A stretch of 18,602 nt of DNA from the NCBI GenBank assembly GCA_013287405.1, contig JABDDW010000029.1:1-18602 (forward strand), read 5' to 3'. A program made the position numbers and the translations under genes. Below, piece after piece: positions 1 through 7,467 of this stretch. Every line of letters starts with the position of its first letter. Within the stretch, counting starts at the first letter, position 1. The notes below the pieces were generated by a model. That model ran no database searches and was not told where the DNA came from. It worked only from the letters and a program-made list of their open reading frames with translations. Source of the stretch: Deltaproteobacteria bacterium. GTDB lineage: Bacteria; Bdellovibrionota; Bdellovibrionia; JABDDW01.

Positions 1-25
1 CACGGGATGTGCAGCTGTCTCTCGT

Positions 26-601
26 ATGACGACAAACTATTGTTTATTGATTTTAGGTGTATTTTTTTTAAATATGGCGTGCGGTTCGGTTTTTGGTCAA
101 ACTAAGCCAGCACTAACGAGCCAAGGATATCTTGCGGCACTAGACAGCGTCGATGCTTTTAAAAAACGAGAACTTAAAGTTAATGGCAAGTTCGAAGAAA
201 ATTATTATGTCTTCCAAAAAGCTAAATCCCACATGAGTCAGGATCAAAAAAAGGTCGTCGTTTTGAATATTTTGGAATCCACCGTGAGTGATATGGAAGA
301 ATCACCTCAGGCTCCTGCCAAGCAACCTTTGAATTTCTATTTGATGGCGATAAATAAAAATTACTTGCCCTTGTATCTTATTGGGATCAATGTTCAACCT
401 AAGAGCGTAGACAGTGCGCAGGGTCCAATAGATTCAATAAACTGGATTAGGAAAAACTGCTTAGGAACGGATACGCAGAACTGTGCCCAATTTCAAAATC
501 CCGAAGTTCTCCTGGACCTTATGACTGAGCAAATTCGCCACGTTAATTTTCAAGCAAACAAGCTAATGGATAAATACCGTAAAGCGAGGCTTTCTCAATA
601 A
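26..601 (+). CDS. Secreted protein of unknown function
   Basis: I do not recognise this family. The product of 191 residues begins with a convincing signal peptide: a hydrophobic stretch at about residues 5-18, then small residues, with likely signal peptidase I cleavage after Val-Phe-Gly at residue 24. Cys19 follows Asn-Met-Ala, which is not a proper lipobox, so a lipoprotein is less likely. The mature part is mixed-charge with no further membrane segment. It contains two cysteines about ten residues apart (near residues 144 and 153) that could form a disulfide in the periplasm. The ATG at 26 is chosen because it starts the signal peptide. However, the frame stays open to the window edge and no clear ribosome binding site precedes it, so an upstream start cannot be excluded. 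The next gene is on the same strand but has its own promoter. Confidence 0.7.
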   Translation: MTTNYCLLILGVFFLNMACGSVFGQTKPALTSQGYLAALDSVDAFKKRELKVNGKFEENYYVFQKAKSHMSQDQKKVVVLNILESTVSDMEESPQAPAKQPLNFYLMAINKNYLPLYLIGINVQPKSVDSAQGPIDSINWIRKNCLGTDTQNCAQFQNPEVLLDLMTEQIRHVNFQANKLMDKYRKARLSQ

Positions 602-678
602 GAATAGTTCGCTGCAAACCTAGCAAACGTTTAACCCTAGATGAGCCGTGGGATGCCCGCTACGCAGCCGTTGGGGGC

Positions 679-706
679 TTGCAATTTATATACTTTCGAG
701 TATACT
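679..706 (+). promoter_or_regulatory. Promoter of the toxin-antitoxin operon
   Basis: A -35 box TTGCAA (679-684) and a -10 box TATACT (701-706) are separated by 16 nt. The palindromic half-sites of the neighbouring operator cover the spacer and the -10 box. The start of the antitoxin gene follows 28 nt downstream, with a strong ribosome binding site AGAGGTG at 721-727. Confidence 0.55.
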
Positions 707-718
707 TATTAGTATATA
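687..718. promoter_or_regulatory. Tandem palindromic operator upstream of the antitoxin
   Basis: Two perfect inverted repeats with 4-nt centres overlap head to tail. TATACT at 689-694 pairs with AGTATA at 699-704, and TATACT at 701-706 pairs with AGTATA at 711-716. The half-sites therefore recur with a 12-bp period, and the middle element AGTATACT is itself palindromic. Ribbon-helix-helix antitoxins usually bind such arrays cooperatively and repress their own operon. The overlap with the -10 box fits autoregulation, though binding itself is inferred. Confidence 0.6.
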
Positions 719-734
719 TTAGAGGTGTTGAAAC

Positions 735-974
735 ATGGGAAAACCGCTGATGATCCAAGAACATGATGACGAAAAAATTGAAGATCTCAAAGAAAAGACT
801 GGAATGAAAACTAAAATTGATGTTGTGCGATCCGCACTCAACCTTCTGGAAGCAGAAGTTGAAAGGCGTAATCGTGTAAAACGGTGGCAAAAAGCAGTAA
901 AAGTGGTTGGGGATTCTGGTCTTGATGTCATGAGTGGATTTAAACGCGCCGGAAGGTTCAAGAAGCTTCCGTGA
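735..974 (+). CDS. Ribbon-helix-helix antitoxin (partner of the MazF-like toxin)
   Basis: This 79-residue protein has the layout of a CopG/MetJ-type antitoxin. An N-terminal ribbon-helix-helix unit spans roughly residues 5-50; it includes the turn EKTGMKTK and a helix beginning IDVVRSALNLLEAEV. A basic C-terminal tail rich in Lys, Arg and Gly (about residues 50-79) would embrace the toxin. The ATG is preceded by AGAGGTG at a 7-nt distance. The stop codon overlaps the toxin start as GTGA (971-974), so the two are translationally coupled, the usual antitoxin-first order. The palindromic operator just upstream fits autorepression. The family assignment rests on fold pattern and context, not on a close named homologue. 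Confidence 0.8.
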   Translation: MGKPLMIQEHDDEKIEDLKEKTGMKTKIDVVRSALNLLEAEVERRNRVKRWQKAVKVVGDSGLDVMSGFKRAGRFKKLP

Positions 975-1324
975 TCGTTCCGAAGAAGTGGCATCTCTAC
1001 ATTGTTGATCTTGAGCCAAGGGTTGGGAGCAAACCCGGCAAGCAAAGACCTTGTCTTTGTATTCAACCTTCCGAATTTTGCAAAGCAGGACTCAAGTCAG
1101 CCGTTATTCTTCCCCTAACTACAAAGGTTAGACATCAGAATGCTTATCCATTGCGGATCAAAGTGCCAAAAGGAATATGTGGCCTCATAAAGGAAAGTGA
1201 AATTCTAATTGATCAAGTTCTGTCGTGGGACATCTCTCTGTTCAGAAATGATATGGGTGAAATTCCAGATGGACTCAAAGCTTCGTTATCAGGCGCTCTT
1301 AAAGAGTTTCTAGATTTGATTTGA
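971..1324 (+). CDS. MazF/PemK-family mRNA interferase toxin
   Basis: The 117-residue product follows the PemK/MazF fold throughout. It has an N-terminal strand with IVDLEPRVGSKPGKQRPCL, in which Arg26 is the family's catalytic arginine. The strand VILPLTT (about residues 45-51) carries the conserved threonine, PLRIKVPKG comes next, and SEILIDQV precedes the C-terminal helix. Members cleave mRNA at short sequences and halt growth when the antitoxin is degraded; this activity is known for the family and not shown here. The start is GTG at 971, inside the antitoxin stop, which keeps toxin translation dependent on the antitoxin. Length is normal and no key residue is missing, so the toxin looks intact. 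Confidence 0.9.
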   Translation: MIVPKKWHLYIVDLEPRVGSKPGKQRPCLCIQPSEFCKAGLKSAVILPLTTKVRHQNAYPLRIKVPKGICGLIKESEILIDQVLSWDISLFRNDMGEIPDGLKASLSGALKEFLDLI

Positions 1325-1383
1325 AACAGTGCTGAAAAAACCCTTATGCAGATAGGGCATTAACTCTCATAGAGGTGTTAAAA

Positions 1384-1866
1384 ATGGCTGAAGAAATTAG
1401 ATTTAATCAAAGTGGAACCCGAGAAGAAATATATCGGGAGATTCTTCCTCAGATAAAATCAGTTATTGCGGGTGAAACAGATACCGTCGCAAACTTAGCC
1501 AATATTTGCGCTCTATTAAAAGAAACTTTTGGACATTTATGGGTCGGTTTTTATTTTGTTAAGGGGAAGGAGCTTGTGCTGGGTCCCTTTCAAGGCCCCC
1601 TGGCCTGCACCCGAATAGGATTCGGAAAAGGTGTTTGCGGAACAGCCTGGAAAGAACGGAAGACAATCATTGTACCCAATGTTGAACTCTTTCCCGGCCA
1701 TATTGCCTGCAGTTCAAAATCGCGTTCCGAAATTGTCGTCCCACTTTTTGATTCAAAGCAAGAAGTGAGGGCCGTTCTCGATATCGATTCCGTCAATCTC
1801 AATGATTTTTCAAAAATCGATGAACACTACTTGGGCGAAGTTGTTAACGGACTTCTTAGAAACTAG
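1384..1866 (+). CDS. msrC: Free methionine-R-sulfoxide reductase (GAF type)
   Basis: The 160-residue single GAF-domain protein belongs to the fRMsr/YebR family, which reduces free methionine-R-sulfoxide in the cytoplasm using thioredoxin. The family motifs are present: WVGFYF near residues 53-58, LGPFQGPLACTRI near 66-78, GKGVCGTAW near 81-89, and SRSEIVVPLF near 113-122. Three cysteines at 75, 85 and 109 have the 10- and 24-residue spacing of the catalytic and resolving cysteines of the E. coli enzyme (84, 94 and 118). The ATG at 1384 is preferred over the in-frame GTG at 1375 because AGAGGTG (1371-1377) is the ribosome binding site and would otherwise overlap the start. It lies 59 nt after the toxin gene without an obvious terminator between, so read-through is possible. 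Confidence 0.92.
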   Translation: MAEEIRFNQSGTREEIYREILPQIKSVIAGETDTVANLANICALLKETFGHLWVGFYFVKGKELVLGPFQGPLACTRIGFGKGVCGTAWKERKTIIVPNVELFPGHIACSSKSRSEIVVPLFDSKQEVRAVLDIDSVNLNDFSKIDEHYLGEVVNGLLRN

Positions 1867-2007
1867 ACCTCATTGGCGAACCTGCCAAATCTTTGGCTTA
1901 GTGCGAAGGATTCAAGTTTACGGAGAAGTTTCTATGAAGGGTGCGCCTCCTCAAAGCTTTCGTGTCGGAATGGAAGTCCAAATCCCCGGGTGTATTGTAG
2001 TTGAGCA

Positions 2008-5000
2008 CTAAACTTTAACTTCTGGAGAAGCCCCATTCCCAGAGGCAAACCTCGTATCTGCGGCCAAATGGGGGGTTGCAAGATATTCTCCCAAAACTTT
2101 AAGAGACTTTTTAAGTTCGACATCGTGTTTATGGCTCTCGAATCTTGAAAATAAACTGTAGGCGCAAGGGACAACAAAAAGGGTTAAAAATGTCGAAACA
2201 CAAACGCCGCCGATCACGGCGATGGCCATGGGGCGAATAACTTCGGCCCCCGGTCCGAAGGCGCACGCTTCTGGTATGGCCGCAGCCACCGTGGCGATCG
2301 AAGTCATAAGAATGGGTCTCAAACGGATGGGACAAGCTTCTAGGAGCGCTTCTGTAACTCCAAGCCCTTCTGATCTCTGGTGATTTGTAAATTCAACCAA
2401 AAGAATAGAATTCTTTTTAACTATGCCCATTAAGAGGAGGATCCCAATAGCGCTATAGATATTGAGGGAGGTGTCTGTCATCCACATGGCCAGCAATGCC
2501 CCGGTGATGCTGAACGGAAGAGCCAGCAAGACGATCACGGGGTGCAAAAAACTATTAAACTGACTTGCTAAAATCATGTAAGCCACGAAGATTCCCAGTA
2601 TCATAGCGCCCAAAAGACTGCTTATAGATTCATTGAAGGCCTGAGAACTTCCAGACAAGGTAATGTGATAACCAGGGGGCAACATCTCCTTAGCCATCTC
2701 TTTGACATAATCCATAACTACCGACTGAGATTTGCCGGCGGTGAAATTCCCGAAAATACCAATCCCTCTTTCTCTGTTATAACGGGTGATCGTTAAGAGA
2801 GTGCTTCCCATTTCCGCTTTTATAACTTTATTTAATGGGATAACTTCTCCATGAACATTCCGAACAAGAATCTTATCGATATCGACGGGGTTTTTATTTT
2901 CGTCGGCAACAAGTTTAAGTTGAATATCATCACGATGGCCGGCGTTATCTGTATATTTGTTGGGAAGTAGTTTAAGTCCTCCAACCATGGCCGCCACGGC
3001 ATTTGAAATCTGAGTTACGGGGACACCATAACGTGCAGCTTTGACTCGGTCAGGGAGAATCTCTGTCTCCGGCATATTTGGGTTATAGTCTGAATCCACA
3101 TCGGCCATTAAGCCTGAGGCGCTCAATTTTTTCCGCATAGCTACGGAAAGTTCAGCGAGTTTGGTCCAGTCCGGGCCCTGAAGTTCAAATTCGATAGGAT
3201 AGCCTCGTTGGGCACTAAAACCAGTCAGAGAAAGATCCAAGATGGCCACCCTTTCGACTCCCGGAATCTTTGCTAGCTCACCACGCATGTACTGCATATA
3301 CTCTTGCTGACTGGGTCGTTTTTTGAAAGGAGGAGCAATCGGTCGATCTGCCACATCTTTCATTGTGATAAATGAAATCCCCTGATTAACAAGCCCACCC
3401 CCAAAACCTCCCACAGCGACGTAGTAAATCTTAATCTCAGGGCGAGACTTAAATAGCTTCTCTGCCTCTTTAAAAACACTGTCGGTAAATTGAATGGACG
3501 AACCCATCTTTGTATACATCGTGATTAAAAACCGACTTTGATCTTGGGGAGGAAGCATTTCTTTTCTTAATCCTTTAACAGTCAGAAGAGAAATGAAGAA
3601 AACGACAAAGGCTAAAACGATAATGGTCCATCGCCATCTCAGAGACCACTGAAGTCCCCTTTTATAACTCACGGCCAATGCGTCCATCCAATGTTGAACT
3701 TTTTTAGTTACAAAGTTCCCCCCTCCAATTTTTAAAAACTGGGAACAACGCATCGGCGCCAAGGTTAATGCCTCAAGAAGAGAAAGCATAACAGCGACAG
3801 ACAGAGTGACTCCAAATTGATAAAAGAACTTCCCGATAATTCCTTGCATGAAAATGACGGGAACGAAAATAGCAAGGATGGCTAGTGACGCGGCGACAGC
3901 TGCTCCAGTGATTTCTCTAGCTCCCACAATGGCAGCGAGAACCTTGCTTTTTCCCATTTCATTATGGCGAGTGATATTTTCAAGAACCATAATGGCATCG
4001 TCGACTACAATTCCGATGGAGAGCGAAAGACCCATCAATGTAAAAGTATTTACAGTAAATCCCAAGAAATGAAGAAAGATAAACGAACCTACAAGAGAGA
4101 CGGGGATGGCCAGAACAACGTTGAACGCTGAACTCCAGGTTCCCAGAAAAAGGTAACACACAATGGATGTTAGAATAACGGCTAGCCCCAAAGTAAATAG
4201 GAGTTCGTTAATCGAATCTCGAATAAAAACTGTCGTGTCTGTAACAACTCCCATATTCATGCCTTTAGGCAGAATATCTCCGAGGTTCGCCATCTTCTTT
4301 TTCACCATATCGCCAATAGCTACAGCATTTGTTCCATGCTGCTTAATGACCCCGAGGCCTATGGTGGGGAAGATACCTTTATAGCGAGAAATCCTCCTGA
4401 CCTCGTCAGTCGCCTCTACACACTTAGCCACATCGCCGACGCGGATATTCCTATATACTGGAATCCCTTGCCTGGCCGGAATCATAAGGTCGTCACAGCT
4501 CTTTGCATCTACAAATTCAGAGTGAACACGAACATAGGTTTCTTTATTTTTGTCATCTTGGTATCCTGTCGGGGAGAGTTGATGTTCGTTATTGACGGCA
4601 TCAATAATGTCTTGATAGGTGATCTCGCGCTTAGACATTTCGCTCTGATTGGCCCAGATACGCATTTGTGGATCAACAAATCCACCCATAGAAATATCAC
4701 CTACTCCGTTCACTGTCGTGAGAGCATCTTTGAGGTGGTCACGGACGAAAAGCGCAAGGTCCCGGAGACTCCCTCCCTCACTATAAGCAGCGGCCCACAA
4801 AATCGGTTGGTCTGCGGGATTTGTTTTGGTGATCACAGGAGGGTCGATGGTTTGCGGTAAATTTTTCTGAGCCTGACTCACCTTTGTTTGAACTTGCTCG
4901 AGGGCCACATTAATGTCCTGGGTCAAGTTCATCTGAATTGTGATCTGTGTCTGGCCTTGTTGGGATGTGGACTGAACAAGTTGGATCCCATCAACACTCA

Positions 5001-5214
5001 TAACATTATTTTCAATAATGTCAGCTACAGCAGACTCCATAACATCAGGAGACGCTCCTGCCCAAGTAACCGTAATTGTGATAACAGGAAAATCAACGTC
5101 GGGAAGCTGACTGATCCCCATAAGAAAGTACGAAATCGCCCCAAAGACAATAAGGCCAAGCATTAACATCCATGCAAAAACTGGCTTTTTTATTGAAATA
5201 TCTGAAAGAGTCAT
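2008..5214 (-). CDS. RND-family multidrug efflux permease (HAE1 type)
   Basis: This inner-membrane, proton-driven drug exporter has 1068 residues, the full length of the AcrB/MexF class. The N-terminus has the typical SIKKPVFAWMLMLGL first membrane helix. Two large periplasmic loops alternate with two blocks of membrane helices. The proton-relay residues are present: the Asp405-Asp406 pair in GIVVDDAIMVLEN of TM4, and a lysine in GIVKKNSILLVEF of TM10 (Lys934 by alignment with AcrB Lys940). Such pumps need a periplasmic adaptor and a TolC-like channel. Neither gene is next to it, so partners must be encoded elsewhere or shared. The start codon has only a weak ribosome binding site. A 15-bp palindrome lies about 20 nt upstream and may be the operator of an unlinked repressor. 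Substrates cannot be predicted. Confidence 0.93.
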   Translation of the reverse strand: MTLSDISIKKPVFAWMLMLGLIVFGAISYFLMGISQLPDVDFPVITITVTWAGASPDVMESAVADIIENNVMSVDGIQLVQSTSQQGQTQITIQMNLTQDINVALEQVQTKVSQAQKNLPQTIDPPVITKTNPADQPILWAAAYSEGGSLRDLALFVRDHLKDALTTVNGVGDISMGGFVDPQMRIWANQSEMSKREITYQDIIDAVNNEHQLSPTGYQDDKNKETYVRVHSEFVDAKSCDDLMIPARQGIPVYRNIRVGDVAKCVEATDEVRRISRYKGIFPTIGLGVIKQHGTNAVAIGDMVKKKMANLGDILPKGMNMGVVTDTTVFIRDSINELLFTLGLAVILTSIVCYLFLGTWSSAFNVVLAIPVSLVGSFIFLHFLGFTVNTFTLMGLSLSIGIVVDDAIMVLENITRHNEMGKSKVLAAIVGAREITGAAVAASLAILAIFVPVIFMQGIIGKFFYQFGVTLSVAVMLSLLEALTLAPMRCSQFLKIGGGNFVTKKVQHWMDALAVSYKRGLQWSLRWRWTIIVLAFVVFFISLLTVKGLRKEMLPPQDQSRFLITMYTKMGSSIQFTDSVFKEAEKLFKSRPEIKIYYVAVGGFGGGLVNQGISFITMKDVADRPIAPPFKKRPSQQEYMQYMRGELAKIPGVERVAILDLSLTGFSAQRGYPIEFELQGPDWTKLAELSVAMRKKLSASGLMADVDSDYNPNMPETEILPDRVKAARYGVPVTQISNAVAAMVGGLKLLPNKYTDNAGHRDDIQLKLVADENKNPVDIDKILVRNVHGEVIPLNKVIKAEMGSTLLTITRYNRERGIGIFGNFTAGKSQSVVMDYVKEMAKEMLPPGYHITLSGSSQAFNESISSLLGAMILGIFVAYMILASQFNSFLHPVIVLLALPFSITGALLAMWMTDTSLNIYSAIGILLLMGIVKKNSILLVEFTNHQRSEGLGVTEALLEACPIRLRPILMTSIATVAAAIPEACAFGPGAEVIRPMAIAVIGGVCVSTFLTLFVVPCAYSLFSRFESHKHDVELKKSLKVLGEYLATPHLAADTRFASGNGASPEVKV

Positions 5215-5233
5215 AAGGTAGATGCGCCCCCAA

Positions 5234-5248
5234 TTAAGTTTAACTTAA
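5234..5248. promoter_or_regulatory. Palindrome upstream of the RND pump gene
   Basis: TTAAGTT and AACTTAA flank a central T, giving a perfect 15-bp palindrome about 20 nt upstream of the efflux permease start on the minus strand. A second small inverted repeat, AATAG-4-CTATT, lies at 5260-5273, with a TACAAT -10-like box at 5271-5276 on the minus strand but no convincing -35. The position fits an operator for a TetR- or MarR-type regulator, which is not encoded nearby. Confidence 0.35.
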
Positions 5249-5372
5249 AGGGTAGTCTAAATAGTTATCTATTGTAAAGTATTGCTTGAGAGAACCAGGC
5301 CATCACCCTTGATGCGGAGCGCGTGTCACTAGCAGATGTCAGTGGGTTCTTTTAAACAAATCGTAAAGAATT

Positions 5373-5405
5373 AAAAATGCCGAGCAAGAAAATTCGCCCG
5401 GCATC
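5373..5405 (-). terminator. Intrinsic terminator of the kdp operon
   Basis: Read on the minus strand, an 8-bp stem (TGCCGGGC pairing with GCTCGGCA, one mismatch) with a loop of about 10 nt is followed directly by TTTTTAA. It lies some 36 nt beyond the porin stop codon at 5441. It therefore ends the transcript of the structural operon and insulates the efflux permease gene. Confidence 0.75.
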
Positions 5406-5440
5406 AATTCAAGAGGATTGAGTTTTACTACATATTTTAA

Positions 5441-6853
5441 TTAGAGTCTCACCATCATTGCTGCAGTAATCCGATGTTCTGCTTCTTGCAAATCGGGTAC
5501 AAAACCTTGGACGTACGATCCGGGAGATCCCTGATTGCCGCCCTGTGGAGTTACGCCTCCAGGACCTGAGAAATAGGGGACGCTGGCACTACGATACGTG
5601 TATTCCAGACGAAACGTAACATTTCTCGTGGGCATGTAATCGCCTGTGAGTTGAATATCCCAAGCATTAAAGGGATCGCCTGGATTTTCAGTAAAGTAGC
5701 TATAAGCAGGGGTTCCGGTGGCAGCATTAGCGGGACCTGAAGCACCGGACGATGCCGTCGCCCCGTTGATTGGCGGCATTAATACTAAATAGCGACCGGG
5801 ATTAGTGATGGCTCCGCCACCAAAAGTGAGACCAAAGAGATTGCGGTCAAACCACAAGCGATTATAGGCCATGAAGCCTAGAAAATACTGATTATTACAA
5901 GCTACTCCACCGCCATTTTCACAACCCGCATCAAGGGTCAACGACGCCGCAGCTTGACTTATTCCATGACTCCCATCTCTAAGAAAGTATCTATACATTA
6001 TGCTGTCGTCAGTATGAACACGCCTGCGATTAGGAGTACCAAGGGTGTCGGTGCCATAATATTGATTGCCAAGAACTTCGAGATTTACAGTTGGCTTCCA
6101 GAGAACTTGAAGTCCTACACCGGGACTCTTATTGAACTCCCCATAAGATTGCCAGCCGTTAATAAGCCATGGCTCAATCTTAAGTTTATCTGACGGAAAA
6201 TATTGAACACGCACTCCGTTAAAAAACCAAGGCGTATTAGATGAGACGTAAGAAGGTTGATAGGTCCAGTTATCGAAATTATAATAACTCCAAAGACCAA
6301 TATAAGACATAAAGATTCCGGCTTGAACGTTGATCCCGTTATCTACATCCAAGTGATAGGTGGCATATGATTCAGAAATATATCTATAGGCATCGGCCAA
6401 ATCCCACTGGCCTCGCGATGGGCTTGCATCATTACGAGGAGTTGTTGTCGAGTACATACCAAACTGGGTCATAAGTCTGAACCCAACGTTTTGATAATTT
6501 ACATCTCCACCCACCCCAATCTGAGTGATTTGAAATTCATTAGCCCTGAAAACCTCGCTAGAACCGGATATCGTGTTATCTACGGGATTATTGAAGGAGT
6601 AGTGGTAAGTTGAATCTAATCTTATTTCTGGCACAAAATACTTTGTTGCGAGAGGCGTCTCAAGGGGCGCATAACTTGCTGGCGCCCAAGTGAAATCGCC
6701 AAAGGCGAATGGTACCGCAGCAGCGGGTTTCGAAGGAGCCTCTTGAGCCGGTAGCCTGGCTTCAGATTGTGAAACTCGAGTCGAGGACTCTTGAGCTAAA
6801 ACCTGAAGGCCAAAACTCATAAGAAGAAAAAAAACTAAACCGAACATTTTCAT
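5441..6853 (-). CDS. Outer-membrane porin-like beta-barrel encoded in the kdp operon
   Basis: This 470-residue protein has a clean signal peptide (hydrophobic residues 3-17, cleavage after Val-Leu-Ala before Gln). The remainder consists of alternating aromatic and polar strands rich in Tyr, Trp, Asn and Gly, as in outer-membrane barrels. The pattern, including IGVGGDVNYQNVGFRLMTQFG and GINVQAGIFMSYIGLWSYYN, resembles the 'beta-barrel porin-2, OmpL-like' family; this family call is from memory and moderate. I chose the ATG at 6853 because AAGGGTGG lies just upstream and the signal peptide starts there. The longer in-frame start at 6892 would overlap kdpC. It begins 13 nt after kdpC and is followed by a terminator, so it is the last gene of the kdp operon. 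A K+-permeable outer-membrane channel is the natural inference. Confidence 0.8.
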   Translation of the reverse strand: MKMFGLVFFLLMSFGLQVLAQESSTRVSQSEARLPAQEAPSKPAAAVPFAFGDFTWAPASYAPLETPLATKYFVPEIRLDSTYHYSFNNPVDNTISGSSEVFRANEFQITQIGVGGDVNYQNVGFRLMTQFGMYSTTTPRNDASPSRGQWDLADAYRYISESYATYHLDVDNGINVQAGIFMSYIGLWSYYNFDNWTYQPSYVSSNTPWFFNGVRVQYFPSDKLKIEPWLINGWQSYGEFNKSPGVGLQVLWKPTVNLEVLGNQYYGTDTLGTPNRRRVHTDDSIMYRYFLRDGSHGISQAAASLTLDAGCENGGGVACNNQYFLGFMAYNRLWFDRNLFGLTFGGGAITNPGRYLVLMPPINGATASSGASGPANAATGTPAYSYFTENPGDPFNAWDIQLTGDYMPTRNVTFRLEYTYRSASVPYFSGPGGVTPQGGNQGSPGSYVQGFVPDLQEAEHRITAAMMVRL

Positions 6854-6866
6854 ATAACCACCCTTT

Positions 6867-7454
6867 TTATTTAGAAGGCGTAGGAATTTCACCTAATGCC
6901 AAATTAAGTTCTAAAACGTTAACGTGCGTTTCCCCTAAAATTCCAAGGTCCGGACCCTGAATATTTTTTTGAACAATATCTCTTATATCTTCTATTTTTA
7001 ATTTACGGGCTCTAGCGACGCGAGATGCTTGGGCAAAGGCGTTTTCAATAGTTATATCGGGATCAAGACCACTACCTGAACCCATGACCATATCATTGGG
7101 AACTTCTCCCATTGCCAGGCCTGGATTGTCGGAAAGCAATTGTTTTATATTCGCAGCAACACCATCAATAAATTTTTTATTGGTCATGGCAAGATTTGAC
7201 CCGGAAGAATTCGCGGCATCATAACCCTTATCTCCGGCAGACGACGGTCGTGGGTGAAAATATTCTGGCCTCTGAAAATTCTGGGCGATTAAAGCGGATC
7301 CAATAGGATTTCCATTTCTTAAAACAATACTGCCATTGGCCTTGTGATGAAAAACCACTTGCCCAACGACCCAAACGGCCAGAGGATAAATTCCGCAAGT
7401 GATTATAAGAAGGGCTATGGTCATTAAAATCGATCTTTTAAAGATTCCTCGCAT
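6867..7454 (-). CDS. kdpC: Potassium-transporting ATPase subunit C
   Basis: KdpC is the small stabilising subunit of the high-affinity K+ pump KdpFABC. It is anchored by one N-terminal membrane helix (about residues 9-30), with the rest in the periplasm. The 195-residue product carries the family signatures: GSALIAQNFQRPEYFHPRPSS near residues 51-71, ANSSGSNLAMTN near 81-92, and GSGSGLDPDIT followed by a RVARARKL segment in the C-terminal half. Length is normal. The gene follows kdpB after 13 nt and has AGAGGAT as ribosome binding site. Thirteen nucleotides later the porin-like gene starts, so the genes are co-transcribed. Confidence 0.97.
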   Translation of the reverse strand: MRGIFKRSILMTIALLIITCGIYPLAVWVVGQVVFHHKANGSIVLRNGNPIGSALIAQNFQRPEYFHPRPSSAGDKGYDAANSSGSNLAMTNKKFIDGVAANIKQLLSDNPGLAMGEVPNDMVMGSGSGLDPDITIENAFAQASRVARARKLKIEDIRDIVQKNIQGPDLGILGETHVNVLELNLALGEIPTPSK

Positions 7455-7467
7455 GAGTCTATATCCT

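Noticed and set aside
644..678. Imperfect direct repeat AGCCGTGGGATGC / AGCCGTTGGGGGC
   Set aside because: Copies differ at several positions, with no T-run, tRNA-like end or mobile-element feature to make it a terminator or attachment site.
660..1066. Minus-strand frames opposite the toxin-antitoxin genes
   Set aside because: They are antisense shadows of two well-supported genes and have no recognisable domains.
1344..1362. CCCTTAT...ATAGGG stem between the toxin and msrC genes as a terminator
   Set aside because: Short stem with a bulge and no following T-run.
3848..5166. Several plus-strand frames inside the RND permease gene
   Set aside because: Antisense shadows; the minus-strand permease is continuous with all functional motifs.
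6854..6892. Longer N-terminus for the kdp-operon porin
   Set aside because: It would overlap kdpC and place 13 charged residues before the signal peptide; the ATG at 6853 has the ribosome binding site.
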